DNA of 26,972 bases from positions 1-26,972 of the forward strand of contig DXLO01000030.1 of the NCBI GenBank assembly GCA_019414665.1, written 5' to 3'. The position numbers and the translations under genes are program-made. The DNA is from Bacteroides sp. Lineage in GTDB: Bacteria > Bacteroidota > Bacteroidia > Bacteroidales > Bacteroidaceae. Positions 17,613 to 24,475 of the stretch are shown piece after piece. The notes under the pieces were generated by a model. That model did no database searches. It had not been told where the DNA came from and was given only the letters and a program-made list of their open reading frames with translations. Every line of letters starts with the position of its first letter. Positions within the stretch are counted from its first letter, which is position 1.

Positions 17613-17789
17613 TTAATCGGCAATACGTTTATTCAGAACGATATGAGAAATTAATCCAACGATAATGAGAACCAAAGAAGTTGCCAAAATCGCATTGTCG
17701 TTTACGTTGCCTCCATAGTAGCAAATAATCAGGATTACTGCTCCGATAATAACCAGTAACAATCCTAAGTTCTTTAATAAGCTTTTCAT
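17613..17789 (-). CDS. 58-residue two-helix membrane protein
   Basis: On the minus strand, ATG at 17789 opens a 58-codon frame closed by TAA at 17613-17615. The product begins MKSLLKNLGLLLVIIGAVIL, continues through a short hydrophilic turn (YYGGNVNDN), has a second hydrophobic helix (ILATSLVLIIVGLISHIVL) and ends in the basic tail NKRIAD. That is a two-transmembrane hairpin with both ends probably in the cytoplasm (inference from the Lys/Arg-rich ends). It ends close to a terminator that serves both strands. I recall similar small conserved proteins in Bacteroidales but know no function. The frame is short enough to be missed by size filters. Confidence 0.8.
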   Translation of the reverse strand: MKSLLKNLGLLLVIIGAVILIICYYGGNVNDNAILATSLVLIIVGLISHIVLNKRIAD

Positions 17790-17892
17790 GTGTGTCTTCT
17801 ATTTTATGGTTTATTTTTTCTTGGTTACAAATTAAAGGATAATTCTTGTATTGAAGAAATTATTTGATGAAAAAAAATAAAAAAGCTTACTC

Positions 17893-18339
17893 TTAGTCTT
17901 TTGTATTGGTAAAGATTTTGCGTAGAACTTCCTGGCTCACTCTTAATTCCTCCAATGTCAGCCCGTGAAGAGCCTCCTTTAATGTTTTGTTGGCTATAAA
18001 GCGTGCCATTTCTTCCAGTTCCTTTCCTGTTTTTGTAAGATGTATCAAATTGGTACGTCGGTCTTTTTTATCCGATATACGTACTACCAGATGCTGGCGC
18101 TCCATGTTGTCTATCAGACGAGTCATGCTAGGTTTGTCCTTAAAAGTCGCATTACATAACTCCTGCTGGGTAACTCCGTCCTTTTCCCATAAGAACAATA
18201 ATACGGTCCATTGTTCAGGGGTTATCTCCATTCCATTCTGTCGGAAATTACGGCTTAGCTTACGGTTGATTGCAGCAGAAACCTTTCCGTTTAGGATCGC
18301 AAAAATGAGCTGTATGTCAAAGTTAAACTGTTCTATCAT
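17893..18339 (-). CDS. MarR-family transcriptional regulator
   Basis: A 148-residue winged-helix protein from ATG 18339 (MIEQFNFDIQL). An in-frame TTG at 18366 would add nine residues, but the leftward -7 motif at 18364-18371 overlaps that position, so it is not used. Family features: EITPEQWTVLLFLWEKDGV before the recognition helices, QQELCNATFKDKPSMTRLID as helix-turn-helix, and the wing DKKDRRTNLIHLT. MarR proteins usually repress stress, efflux or catabolic genes and respond to small ligands; neither target nor ligand is apparent. The gene is divergent from rpsF. After its stop, a leftward T-rich tract (17867-17884) may help terminate. Confidence 0.92.
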   Translation of the reverse strand: MIEQFNFDIQLIFAILNGKVSAAINRKLSRNFRQNGMEITPEQWTVLLFLWEKDGVTQQELCNATFKDKPSMTRLIDNMERQHLVVRISDKKDRRTNLIHLTKTGKELEEMARFIANKTLKEALHGLTLEELRVSQEVLRKIFTNTKD

Positions 18340-18363
18340 GTAATTATTGTTTAAACAACTACG

Positions 18364-18371
18364 CAAATATA
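18364..18371 (-). promoter_or_regulatory. putative marR promoter, -7 motif
   Basis: CAAATATA reads TATATTTG on the minus strand, matching TAnnTTTG, 24 nt before the ATG. The nearby inverted repeat GGTAT-N6-ATACC at 18391-18406 is a candidate autoregulatory operator, though its arms are only 5 bp. Confidence 0.5.
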
Positions 18372-18446
18372 CGATACTTTTGCTATATATGGTATATGAA
18401 AATACCTCAAAATAACATTCTTTATCATATAAAAAGAATGCAATGG

Positions 18447-18477
18447 TTTGTATATTAGAGAAAAAGTCGTAACTTTG
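18447..18477 (+). promoter_or_regulatory. rpsF operon promoter (-33/-7)
   Basis: TTTG (18447-18450), 19-nt spacer, TAACTTTG (18470-18477): a full match to the Bacteroidota vegetative promoter. The leader to the rpsF ATG is about 40 nt and AT-rich. Confidence 0.85.
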
Positions 18478-18524
18478 CGCCGCATTTGAAAAATTTATTA
18501 TTAATAATTTAATTAACGTATAGT

Positions 18525-18872
18525 ATGAATCAATACGAAACCGTTTTCATTTTAACTCCCGTTTTGTCTGATGTTCAGATGAAGGAAGCGGTAGAGAAGT
18601 TCAAAGCTATCCTTACACAGGAGGGTGCGGAGATCATTAATGAAGAAAACTGGGGATTGAAGAAATTGGCTTACCCAATTCAGAAAAAATCTACAGGTTT
18701 CTATCAACTGATTGAATTTAAAGCAGAACCGTCGGTTATTGAAAAACTTGAAGTAAACTACCGTCGTGACGAACGTGTTATCCGTTTCTTGACTTTCAAG
18801 ATGGACAAATACGCTGCAGAATACGCTGCTAAGAGAAGAAATGTAAAATCAACTAAAAAGGAGGAAAACTAA
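18525..18872 (+). CDS. rpsF: 30S ribosomal protein S6
   Basis: S6 binds S18 and 16S rRNA in the platform of the small subunit. The 115-residue product shows the family opening MNQYETVFILTPVLSD, the central NWGLKKLAYPIQKKSTGFY, and YRRDERVIRFLTFKMDKYA near the end, followed by a Lys-rich tail. It is first in an operon with rpsR, whose ATG is 2 nt after its stop codon. In several phyla an S6:S18 complex represses this operon through an mRNA element; the short leader here shows no obvious copy. Confidence 0.98.
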   Translation: MNQYETVFILTPVLSDVQMKEAVEKFKAILTQEGAEIINEENWGLKKLAYPIQKKSTGFYQLIEFKAEPSVIEKLEVNYRRDERVIRFLTFKMDKYAAEYAAKRRNVKSTKKEEN

Positions 18873-18874
18873 TC

Positions 18875-19144
18875 ATGGCACAGCAACAATCAGAAATCAG
18901 ATATTTAACTCCGCCTTCAGTAGACGTTAAGAAGAAAAAATACTGCCGTTTCAAAAAGAGTGGTATTAAGTATATCGACTACAAAGATCCTGAATTCTTG
19001 AAGAAATTCTTGAACGAACAGGGTAAAATCCTTCCGCGCCGTATTACAGGTACTTCATTGAAGTTCCAGCGTCGTATTGCGCAGGCTGTTAAGAGAGCTC
19101 GTCACTTGGCTTTGCTGCCTTTCGTAACTGATATGATGAAATAA
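18875..19144 (+). CDS. rpsR: 30S ribosomal protein S18
   Basis: S18 is an 89-residue small-subunit protein that pairs with S6. Diagnostic segments are YCRFKKSGIKYIDYKDPEFL (a single N-terminal Cys is kept), GKILPRRITGTSLKFQRRI and the C-terminal AVKRARHLALLPFV. AGGAGG precedes it inside the end of rpsF, making this and rplI two of the few genes here with good ribosome-binding sites, which fits tight translational coupling. Confidence 0.98.
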   Translation: MAQQQSEIRYLTPPSVDVKKKKYCRFKKSGIKYIDYKDPEFLKKFLNEQGKILPRRITGTSLKFQRRIAQAVKRARHLALLPFVTDMMK

Positions 19145-19163
19145 TTAAAGGAGGAATAAGAGT

Positions 19164-19613
19164 ATGGAAATTATTTTGAAAGAAGACGTAGTTAACTTGG
19201 GCTACAAGAATGATATTGTAACCGTTAAGTCAGGTTATGGTCGTAACTATCTTATTCCGACAGGCAAAGCAGTTATCGCTTCTCCAGCTGCAAAGAAAAT
19301 GTTGGCTGAAGAATTGAAACAGCGTGCTCACAAATTGGAAAAGATTAAGAAAGATGCTGAAGCAGTAGCAGAATCTTTGAAAGATGTATCTTTGAAGATC
19401 GCTACAAAAGTTAGCGCAACTGGCGTTATCTATGGTTCAGTTGGTAATATTCAGATTGCTGAAGAATTGGCTAAATTGGGTCACAACATCGATCGTAAGA
19501 TTATCGTTGTTAAGGATTCTGTAAAAGAAGTTGGTCATTACAAAGCAGTCGTTAAACTTCACAAGGAAGTTTCTGTTGAAATTCCTTTCGAAGTTGTTGC
19601 AGAAGAAGCTTAA
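19164..19613 (+). CDS. rplI: 50S ribosomal protein L9
   Basis: L9 bridges the large subunit L1 arm and restrains frameshifting. The 149-residue product has the N-terminal RNA-binding domain with MEIILKEDVVNLGYKNDI and the signature KSGYGRNYLIPTGKA, a connecting helix rich in Lys/Glu (about 48-75), and a C-terminal domain with ATGVIYGSVGNIQIAEEL. AAAGGAGGA lies 8-16 nt before the ATG. It closes the rpsF-rpsR-rplI operon; no ssb, priB or dnaB lies nearby, unlike in some other phyla. Confidence 0.98.
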   Translation: MEIILKEDVVNLGYKNDIVTVKSGYGRNYLIPTGKAVIASPAAKKMLAEELKQRAHKLEKIKKDAEAVAESLKDVSLKIATKVSATGVIYGSVGNIQIAEELAKLGHNIDRKIIVVKDSVKEVGHYKAVVKLHKEVSVEIPFEVVAEEA

Positions 19614-19640
19614 TTTTGCAGTCTGTAAATACTTGATAAG

Positions 19641-19680
19641 ATCCCGAGTAGATGAAAATCTGCTCGGGATTTCTTTTTTT
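19641..19680 (+). terminator. intrinsic terminator of the rpsF-rpsR-rplI operon
   Basis: ATCCCGAG plus AGAT (19641-19653) pair with ATCT and CTCGGGAT (ending 19670) around GAAA, then TTCTTTTTTT. Confidence 0.93.
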
Positions 19681-20100
19681 ATTATCTTAATAAGTATATT
19701 CAAAATTGCTTGATTGTTGGTTATGTTTATGCTGGTGGATCTTATTGGTTGAAATAATGGCCAGTAATTATTTTTTAAGAGAGAGTAAAGAATAGGGGAG
19801 GAATTTGGTAAAAGATGATATTTATAGTGTTTTTCTTTTTACTAAATGAGGGGCTGGATTTTTTTGTTTCTCTAGTGGAATAGATGGGGTGTTACAGAAA
19901 TTTGTGGATATACTGATTTATTCTTCCTCAAGAGTCTGGAAAAATATCAGGATATTTTTGAAATTTTTGTACAAAAAGAGAAGTAAACAAGAGCATGTTT
20001 TTGGTGAAAGAATATGATTGGTAGAGAATTTACTACGTAAAGATAGGGAAGGTGGTAAAGGAAATATTTCTTATCGCTCATCAGAGGATATAAAAGGGTA
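19681..20100. other. gene-poor AT-rich gap
   Basis: About 420 bp between the L9 terminator and the terminator of the small lipoprotein with no convincing gene on either strand. It contains a plus-strand TATTTTTG (19953-19960) that fits the -7 motif but lacks a -33 box, and the 20-bp palindrome at 19940-19959. No tRNA or known RNA family was recognised. Confidence 0.5.
19940..19959. repeat. 20-bp AT-rich palindrome in the gap
   Basis: AAAAATATC-AG-GATATTTTT: 9-bp perfect arms with a 2-nt centre. It could be an operator or part of a weak terminator; with AT-rich sequence chance is not negligible. Confidence 0.4.
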
Positions 20101-20137
20101 TAAAAAAAGTCTGAATGCTTTCGCATGCCAGACTTTC
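20101..20137 (-). terminator. terminator of the small lipoprotein gene (leftward)
   Basis: Read leftward, AAAGTCTG-G-CATGC pairs with GCAT-T-CAGACTTT around GAAA and runs into a T7 tract. The T-run is only on the leftward side, supporting the minus strand as coding. Confidence 0.9.
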
Positions 20138-20161
20138 AATTCTCTCGAATGTTGTTCGAAA

Positions 20162-20362
20162 TTATTCAGCTACTACTGCTGCAGAATCAACTGCTGCTGA
20201 GTCAGCTACTACTGCTGTAGAGTCAACAACTGGAGCTGCTTCTTCTACTGTTTCAACTGCTGCAGTTGAGTCAACTGTTGATTCATTGTTAGCTGCTTTG
20301 TTACCGCAAGATGCGAAAGATACAGCAGCGAATGCTACGAACAAAAATACTAATTTTTTCAT
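20162..20362 (-). CDS. small Ala/Val/Ser/Asp-rich lipoprotein
   Basis: A 66-residue product. A lipoprotein signal peptide ends at Cys19 in AAVSFASCG, leaving a mature chain of about 48 residues made almost only of Ala, Val, Ser, Thr, Asp and Glu, with recurring VDSTA/ADSAA units. It is strongly acidic and likely unfolded, tethered to the envelope. A leftward -7 motif (20415-20422) and a leftward terminator bracket it as a stand-alone gene. The opposite strand is also open for 87 codons, which reflects the low-complexity repeat rather than a second gene. Similar tiny lipoproteins are common in Bacteroides genomes; function unknown. Confidence 0.82.
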   Translation of the reverse strand: MKKLVFLFVAFAAVSFASCGNKAANNESTVDSTAAVETVEEAAPVVDSTAVVADSAAVDSAAVVAE

Positions 20363-20414
20363 TTTCTTTGCTTTTTAAAATCTGTAATACTTATGTTGTT
20401 TTCTTAAAACGATG

Positions 20415-20422
20415 CAAAGATA
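20415..20422 (-). promoter_or_regulatory. promoter of the small lipoprotein, -7 motif
   Basis: CAAAGATA reads TATCTTTG on the minus strand, a full match to TAnnTTTG. The leader to the ATG at 20362 would be about 45 nt. No clear -33 box. Confidence 0.6.
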
Positions 20423-20606
20423 TAGACTTTTTTAATACGTTGTTCTCTTTAGGGCATTTTTTTTCAAAAAAAATATGTTTTAAAATACTTTTCTTCATAA
20501 AAGATGTTTTCGGATATGGAAATATGGGAGAATATTCGTATATTTAAACGATTTTTCTGCATGTTTTTAGGGGAGATGTTTTTTCGGTGGTGAAAGCTCT
20601 CTTCCT

Positions 20607-20640
20607 TATCTTTGTGTTCCGATAATAATACGTAACTTTG
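20607..20640 (+). promoter_or_regulatory. mtaB promoter region, two -7 motifs
   Basis: TATCTTTG (20607-20614) and TAACTTTG (20633-20640) both match TAnnTTTG. The TTTG inside the first lies 18 nt before the second and may act as its -33 box, so the downstream motif is the likelier promoter, 24 nt before the ATG. Confidence 0.65.
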
Positions 20641-20664
20641 CATTCAAATTATTATATTTAAAGT

Positions 20665-21981
20665 ATGACAGATACAACTATTTTTCAAAATAAAAAGGCT
20701 GTTTATTATACATTAGGCTGTAAACTGAACTTTGCGGAAACTTCTACCATTGGAAAAATGCTTAAGGAAGTAGGAGTCCGTACCCTACGTAAAGGTGAGC
20801 AGGCTGATATTTGTGTAATTAATACCTGTTCGGTCACTGAAATGGCAGATAAAAAATGCCGTCAGGCTATTCATCGTTTGGCGAAAGAGCATCCGGGAGC
20901 TTTTATCGTAGTGACTGGATGTTATGCGCAGCTGAAGCCTGGACAGGTAGCAGATATTGAGGGAGTCGATCTGGTTTTGGGAGCAGAACAGAAAGGCGAT
21001 CTGATGAAATATTTGGGAAATTTGGAGAAGCATGAGCATGGTGAAGCTATCACTACTGCCACAAAGGATATACGTACCTTTGTTCCTTCATGTTCTAGAG
21101 GTGACCGTACCCGTTATTTCCTGAAAGTACAAGATGGATGTGATTATTTTTGTTCGTATTGTACTATACCTTTTGCGCGAGGAAGAAGTCGTAATGGTAA
21201 AATTGCTGATCTGGTAGAGCAAGCTCGTCAGGTGGCAGCAGAAGGTGGAAAAGAAATTGTACTTACTGGAGTAAATATAGGTGATTTCGGAAAAACTACA
21301 GGAGAAAGTTTCTTCGATTTGGTAAAGGCACTTGATGCGGTGGAAGGCATTGAGCGGTATCGAATCTCTTCCATTGAGCCTAATCTGCTTACCGATGAAA
21401 TTATAGAATACGTAGCACAGTCACGTCGTTTTATGCCTCATTTTCATATTCCGTTGCAGTCGGGATGTGATGAGGTGCTTAAATTGATGCGTCGCCGGTA
21501 TGATACTGCGCTTTTTGCTTCCAAGATACATAAAATCAAGTCTTTGATGCCCGATGCCTTTATCGGTGTAGATGTGATTGTCGGTACAAGAGGAGAAACG
21601 CCCGAATACTTTGAACAGGCTTATGAGTTTATACAAGGGTTGGATGTAACCCAGCTTCATGTGTTCAGTTATTCGGAACGCCCTGGTACTCAGGCTTTGA
21701 AAATAGATTATGTAGTTTCTCCCGACGATAAACATCAAAGAAGTCAGCGTTTACTGGCATTATCGGACGAAAAGACAAGAGGTTTTTATGCTCGTCATAT
21801 TGGTCAGGAAGCAACTGTATTGATGGAACACTCCAAGCCAGGTTGTCCTATGCATGGGTTCACCGATAATTATATCCGTGTGGAACTGGAGCAGAACGAT
21901 GCTTTAGACAATCAGTTAATACGCGTACGTTTAGGTGATTTTAATGATGACGGAACCGCGTTGAAAGGTATTATATTATGA
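20665..21981 (+). CDS. mtaB: tRNA t6A37 methylthiotransferase MtaB
   Basis: MtaB converts t6A at position 37 of ANN-reading tRNAs into ms2t6A using two iron-sulfur clusters and SAM. The 438-residue product has the N-terminal cluster cysteines Cys19 (TLGCKLNFAE), Cys55 (INTCSV) and Cys86 (TGCYAQ), the radical-SAM triad Cys159-x3-Cys163-x2-Cys166 in CDYFCSYCTIPFARG, and a C-terminal TRAM-like region (EATVLMEHS...). The opening YYTLGCKLN is typical of MtaB rather than MiaB or RimO. Its stop overlaps the start of the glycosyltransferase by 4 nt (ATGA), so the two are translationally coupled. Confidence 0.95.
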   Translation: MTDTTIFQNKKAVYYTLGCKLNFAETSTIGKMLKEVGVRTLRKGEQADICVINTCSVTEMADKKCRQAIHRLAKEHPGAFIVVTGCYAQLKPGQVADIEGVDLVLGAEQKGDLMKYLGNLEKHEHGEAITTATKDIRTFVPSCSRGDRTRYFLKVQDGCDYFCSYCTIPFARGRSRNGKIADLVEQARQVAAEGGKEIVLTGVNIGDFGKTTGESFFDLVKALDAVEGIERYRISSIEPNLLTDEIIEYVAQSRRFMPHFHIPLQSGCDEVLKLMRRRYDTALFASKIHKIKSLMPDAFIGVDVIVGTRGETPEYFEQAYEFIQGLDVTQLHVFSYSERPGTQALKIDYVVSPDDKHQRSQRLLALSDEKTRGFYARHIGQEATVLMEHSKPGCPMHGFTDNYIRVELEQNDALDNQLIRVRLGDFNDDGTALKGIIL

Positions 21982-23003
21982 TAAAAGTTTCGGTCGTTAT
22001 ATTAAACTGGAATGGCGCAGATATGCTGCGCCGTTTTTTGCCTTCTGTCATTTCGTGTTCGCAAGGAGAGGGAATAGAGGTTTGTGTAGCCGATAATGGC
22101 TCATCTGATGATTCCTGCCGGATAGTAGAGGGAGAGTTTCCTTCTGTCCGTCTGATTCGTCTGCCTGAGAATTATGGTTTTGCAGATGGATATAATAAAG
22201 CATTGGAACAGGTTGATGCTGAATATGTTGTGCTGCTTAACAGCGATGTGGAAGTTTCATCAGGCTGGTTGTCAGCAATGGTATCATATATGGATTTGCA
22301 TCCGGAGGTTGCAGCCTGCCAGCCTAAAATTCTCGACTGGAAAAATAAAGAATATTTTGAATATGCAGGGGCGGCTGGTGGATTTATCGACCGATATGGG
22401 TATCCGTTCTGTCGCGGCCGTGTGTTTGATACGGTAGAAAAGGATATTGCACAATATGATGCTCCGGTTTCCATTTTCTGGGCTACGGGTGCAGCTTTAT
22501 TTATCAGGCTTGACAAATATCGGGAAGTAGGGGGACTCGACGGACGTTTCTTTGCACATATGGAAGAAATAGACTTGTGCTGGCGTTTGCGCAGCCGTGG
22601 CTATGAGCTGGTTTGCCTGCCTCAAAGCGTAGTCTATCATGTAGGTGGGGCCACATTGAAGAAAGAAAATCCTCGGAAGACGTTCTTGAACTTTCGCAAT
22701 AACCTGCTTATGCTTTATAAAAATCTTCCGGCTGAAGAGCTTGTTTCAGTAATGCGGACACGTACATGCTTGGACTATCTCGCAGCCTTGTTCTTTCTGC
22801 TTAAAGGAGATGTTTCTAATTTTCGTGCGGTACTTCAGGCTAGAAAAGAATTTCTTCGTTTACGGCCGGAATTTGTTTCAGATCGTCAGGAGAATTTGGA
22901 TAAGACTGTTCTCGCAGATATTCCAGAACGTTTTAAATTCAGCATCCTGTGGCAGTCGAAACTGCTGGGTAGAAAAAAATATGCAGATTTACCTGTGAAA
23001 TAA
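21978..23003 (+). CDS. GT2 family glycosyltransferase (rhamnosyltransferase-like)
   Basis: A 341-residue glycosyltransferase of the GT-A fold. Seen motifs: opening VSVVILNWNG, nucleotide-sugar binding VCVADNGSSDDS, metal-binding-like LLNSDVEVSSGWL, ATGAALFIRL, and the catalytic-base region FFAHMEEIDLCWRLRSRGY followed by VYHVGGATL. These are characteristic of GT2 enzymes of the rhamnosyltransferase/WcaA type acting on surface polysaccharide or glycoprotein glycans. Donor and acceptor cannot be told. The C-terminal 80 residues (LNFRNNLLMLYKNLP...) are basic and may lie on the membrane. It is coupled to mtaB, not located in a polysaccharide cluster. Confidence 0.92.
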   Translation: MIKVSVVILNWNGADMLRRFLPSVISCSQGEGIEVCVADNGSSDDSCRIVEGEFPSVRLIRLPENYGFADGYNKALEQVDAEYVVLLNSDVEVSSGWLSAMVSYMDLHPEVAACQPKILDWKNKEYFEYAGAAGGFIDRYGYPFCRGRVFDTVEKDIAQYDAPVSIFWATGAALFIRLDKYREVGGLDGRFFAHMEEIDLCWRLRSRGYELVCLPQSVVYHVGGATLKKENPRKTFLNFRNNLLMLYKNLPAEELVSVMRTRTCLDYLAALFFLLKGDVSNFRAVLQARKEFLRLRPEFVSDRQENLDKTVLADIPERFKFSILWQSKLLGRKKYADLPVK

Positions 23004-23143
23004 AAAGTTTTTTGTTTTGAGGCTTGTTTCTCGCTCTTGGAAACCTCGTCGTACCCACTGATAGATGGGTAGAATACAAACTGAATCAGTGTTAATAAAA
23101 CATAAACCGTTCTTTTTCTCGGTTAAGCATCCCTGAAAAATTG
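23004..23143 (+). other. structured intergenic region before folD
   Basis: Three potential hairpins: GAGG/TTTC against GAAACCTC (23019-23047); ACCCA/TGGGT (23053-23070), which competes with CACTGAT/ATCAGTG (23056-23091); and AACCG/CGGTT (23105-23124). No T-run follows any of them. It may be the 3' end of the glycosyltransferase transcript or a small RNA; no known RNA family was recognised. Confidence 0.35.
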
Positions 23144-23151
23144 TACATTTG
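23144..23151 (+). promoter_or_regulatory. putative folD promoter, -7 motif
   Basis: TACATTTG matches TAnnTTTG, 38 nt before the folD ATG. No clear -33 box. Confidence 0.55.
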
Positions 23152-23189
23152 TTAATACTACAGATAACCTAATAATTGCAGTTTATATT

Positions 23190-24071
23190 ATGATATTAAT
23201 TAATGGAAAAGAGGTTTCGGAACAAGTAAAGCAGGAAATAGCTGCTGAAGTTGCCGATATAGTTGCCCGTGGCGGTAAGCGTCCACATCTGGCTGCGGTT
23301 TTGGTAGGGCACGATGGGGGTAGTGAAACCTATGTTGCAGCAAAAGTAAAGGCTTGTGAAGTTTGCGGTTTCAAATCTACTCTTATTCGTTACGAAAGTG
23401 ATGTGACCGAAGAAGAACTTCTGGCGAAAGTGCAAGAGCTGAATAATGATCCCGATGTGGATGGATTTATCGTACAATTGCCTTTGCCTAAACATATTTC
23501 AGAACAGAAAGTTATAGAAACAATCGACTATCGTAAAGATGTTGATGGCTTCCATCCGATAAACGTAGGCCGTATGTCCATCGGGCTTCCTTGTTATGTT
23601 TCTGCAACTCCCAATGGTATCTTGGAACTGCTTCGACGCTATAATATAGAAACCCAGGGTAAAAAATGTGTTGTACTTGGAAGAAGTAATATTGTCGGAA
23701 AACCAATGGCAATGCTGATGATGCAGAAAGCATATCCGGGTGATGCTACCGTAACAGTCTGCCATAGCCGTAGTAAAGATTTGGTGAAAGAATGTCGTGA
23801 AGCGGATATAATTATAGCAGCTTTGGGACAGCCTAATTTTGTAAAGGCAGATATGGTTAAGGAAGGGGCTGTTGTGATTGATGTCGGTACAACTCGTGTA
23901 CCCGATGCAACAAAAAAATCAGGATTTAAACTTACCGGAGATGTGAAATTTGATGAAGTGGCTCCAAAATGTTCATATATAACTCCAGTTCCCGGTGGTG
24001 TAGGACCGATGACAATTGTATCGTTGATGAAGAATACATTGCTGGCTGGTAAGAAGGCTATATATAAATAA
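23190..24071 (+). CDS. folD: bifunctional methylenetetrahydrofolate dehydrogenase/cyclohydrolase
   Basis: FolD interconverts 5,10-methylene-, methenyl- and 10-formyl-tetrahydrofolate, supplying one-carbon units for purines and formyl-Met. The 293-residue product has the catalytic pair Tyr48/Lys52 in SETYVAAKVKAC, the signature GFIVQLPLPKHI, the cofactor-binding VVLGRSNIVGKPMA, and the closing PVPGGVGPMTIVSLMKNTL. Its own promoter motif precedes it and tRNA-His genes follow. CCTTCTAGAAGG at 24076-24087, a 12-bp palindrome before a short T-run, is the only candidate terminator. Confidence 0.97.
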   Translation: MILINGKEVSEQVKQEIAAEVADIVARGGKRPHLAAVLVGHDGGSETYVAAKVKACEVCGFKSTLIRYESDVTEEELLAKVQELNNDPDVDGFIVQLPLPKHISEQKVIETIDYRKDVDGFHPINVGRMSIGLPCYVSATPNGILELLRRYNIETQGKKCVVLGRSNIVGKPMAMLMMQKAYPGDATVTVCHSRSKDLVKECREADIIIAALGQPNFVKADMVKEGAVVIDVGTTRVPDATKKSGFKLTGDVKFDEVAPKCSYITPVPGGVGPMTIVSLMKNTLLAGKKAIYK

Positions 24072-24134
24072 TGCTCCTTCTAGAAGGTTTTACAGCATAA
24101 AATGAACTTTTATGAAAGATTTTTCTCAAAAGTG

Positions 24135-24165
24135 TTTGCAAATTCAAAATAAACATATATCTTTG
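24135..24165 (+). promoter_or_regulatory. tRNA-His promoter (-33/-7)
   Basis: TTTG (24135-24138), 19-nt spacer, TATCTTTG (24158-24165): full consensus match, starting about 24172, some 20 nt before the first tRNA. Confidence 0.85.
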
Positions 24166-24193
24166 CACTCGCTTTTGAAAGGGTAATCAACAT

Positions 24194-24268
24194 GGTGACT
24201 ATAGTTCAGTTGGTTAGAGCGTCAGATTGTGGTTCTGAATGTCGTGGGTTCGAGTCCCACTAGTCACC
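24194..24268 (+). tRNA. tRNA-His (anticodon GTG), copy 1
   Basis: Cloverleaf reads by eye: G-1, acceptor GTGACTA/TAGTCAC, D-stem GTTC/GAGC, anticodon stem CAGA/TCTG around TTGTGGT with anticodon GTG, T-arm GTGGG-TTCGAGT-CCCAC and discriminator C73. The extra 5' G opposite C73 is the histidine identity element. CCA is not encoded. Confidence 0.97.
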
Positions 24269-24296
24269 CTTTCATAGAAGCAACCATTTTTAATAT

Positions 24297-24371
24297 GGTG
24301 ACTATAGTTCAGTTGGTTAGAGCGTCAGATTGTGGTTCTGAATGTCGTGGGTTCGAGTCCCACTAGTCACC
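24297..24371 (+). tRNA. tRNA-His (anticodon GTG), copy 2
   Basis: Identical to copy 1 over the whole gene and separated from it by 28 nt. The two have one promoter and one terminator, so they form a single transcription unit. CCA is not encoded. Confidence 0.97.
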
Positions 24372-24383
24372 CTTCTGAAAATG

Positions 24384-24414
24384 AAAGCGATCTTCAAGTG
24401 AAGGTCGCTTTTTT
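24384..24414 (+). terminator. terminator of the tRNA-His unit
   Basis: AAAGCGATCTTC (24384-24395), loop AAGT, then GAAGGTCGCTTT and TTTT to 24414; one G-T pair. Confidence 0.93.
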
Positions 24415-24424
24415 GTGTTTCCAG

Positions 24425-24455
24425 TTTGCTTTTCTTTATTATTTGTTTATATTTG
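24425..24455 (+). promoter_or_regulatory. promoter of the membrane-anchored hypothetical gene
   Basis: TTTG (24425-24428), 19-nt spacer, TATATTTG (24448-24455): full match to the Bacteroidota consensus, with a leader of only about 14 nt to the ATG at 24476. Confidence 0.8.
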
Positions 24456-24475
24456 CATAAAAAATATAAATAACT

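Larger units (their letters stand above)
20363..20664. other. regulatory gap between small lipoprotein and mtaB
   Basis: A 302-bp divergent region. It holds the leftward lipoprotein promoter, a perfect T8-C-A8 tract at 20457-20473 (rigid A-tract DNA), and tandem mtaB promoter motifs near 20607-20640. No gene is seen. Confidence 0.6.

Noticed and set aside
18478..18524. S6:S18 autoregulatory mRNA element before rpsF
   Set aside because: The leader is only about 40 nt and AT-rich, without the stem and CCG-containing loop of the known element.
20018..20200. Plus-strand 60-codon frame in the gap
   Set aside because: It runs through the leftward terminator and into the lipoprotein gene, with no start signal or recognisable protein features.
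20115..20378. Plus-strand 87-codon frame opposite the small lipoprotein
   Set aside because: The minus strand has the lipoprotein signal, the promoter motif and the T-run terminator; the plus frame is open only because of the Ala/Ser repeat codons.
23004..23143. Signal recognition particle RNA or 6S RNA before folD
   Set aside because: The conserved SRP apical loop motif is missing and there is no long central-bubble hairpin of 6S type.
24076..24087. CCTTCTAGAAGG palindrome after folD as a firm terminator
   Set aside because: As RNA it leaves at most a 4-bp stem with a 4-nt loop, too weak to call; mentioned only as a possibility.
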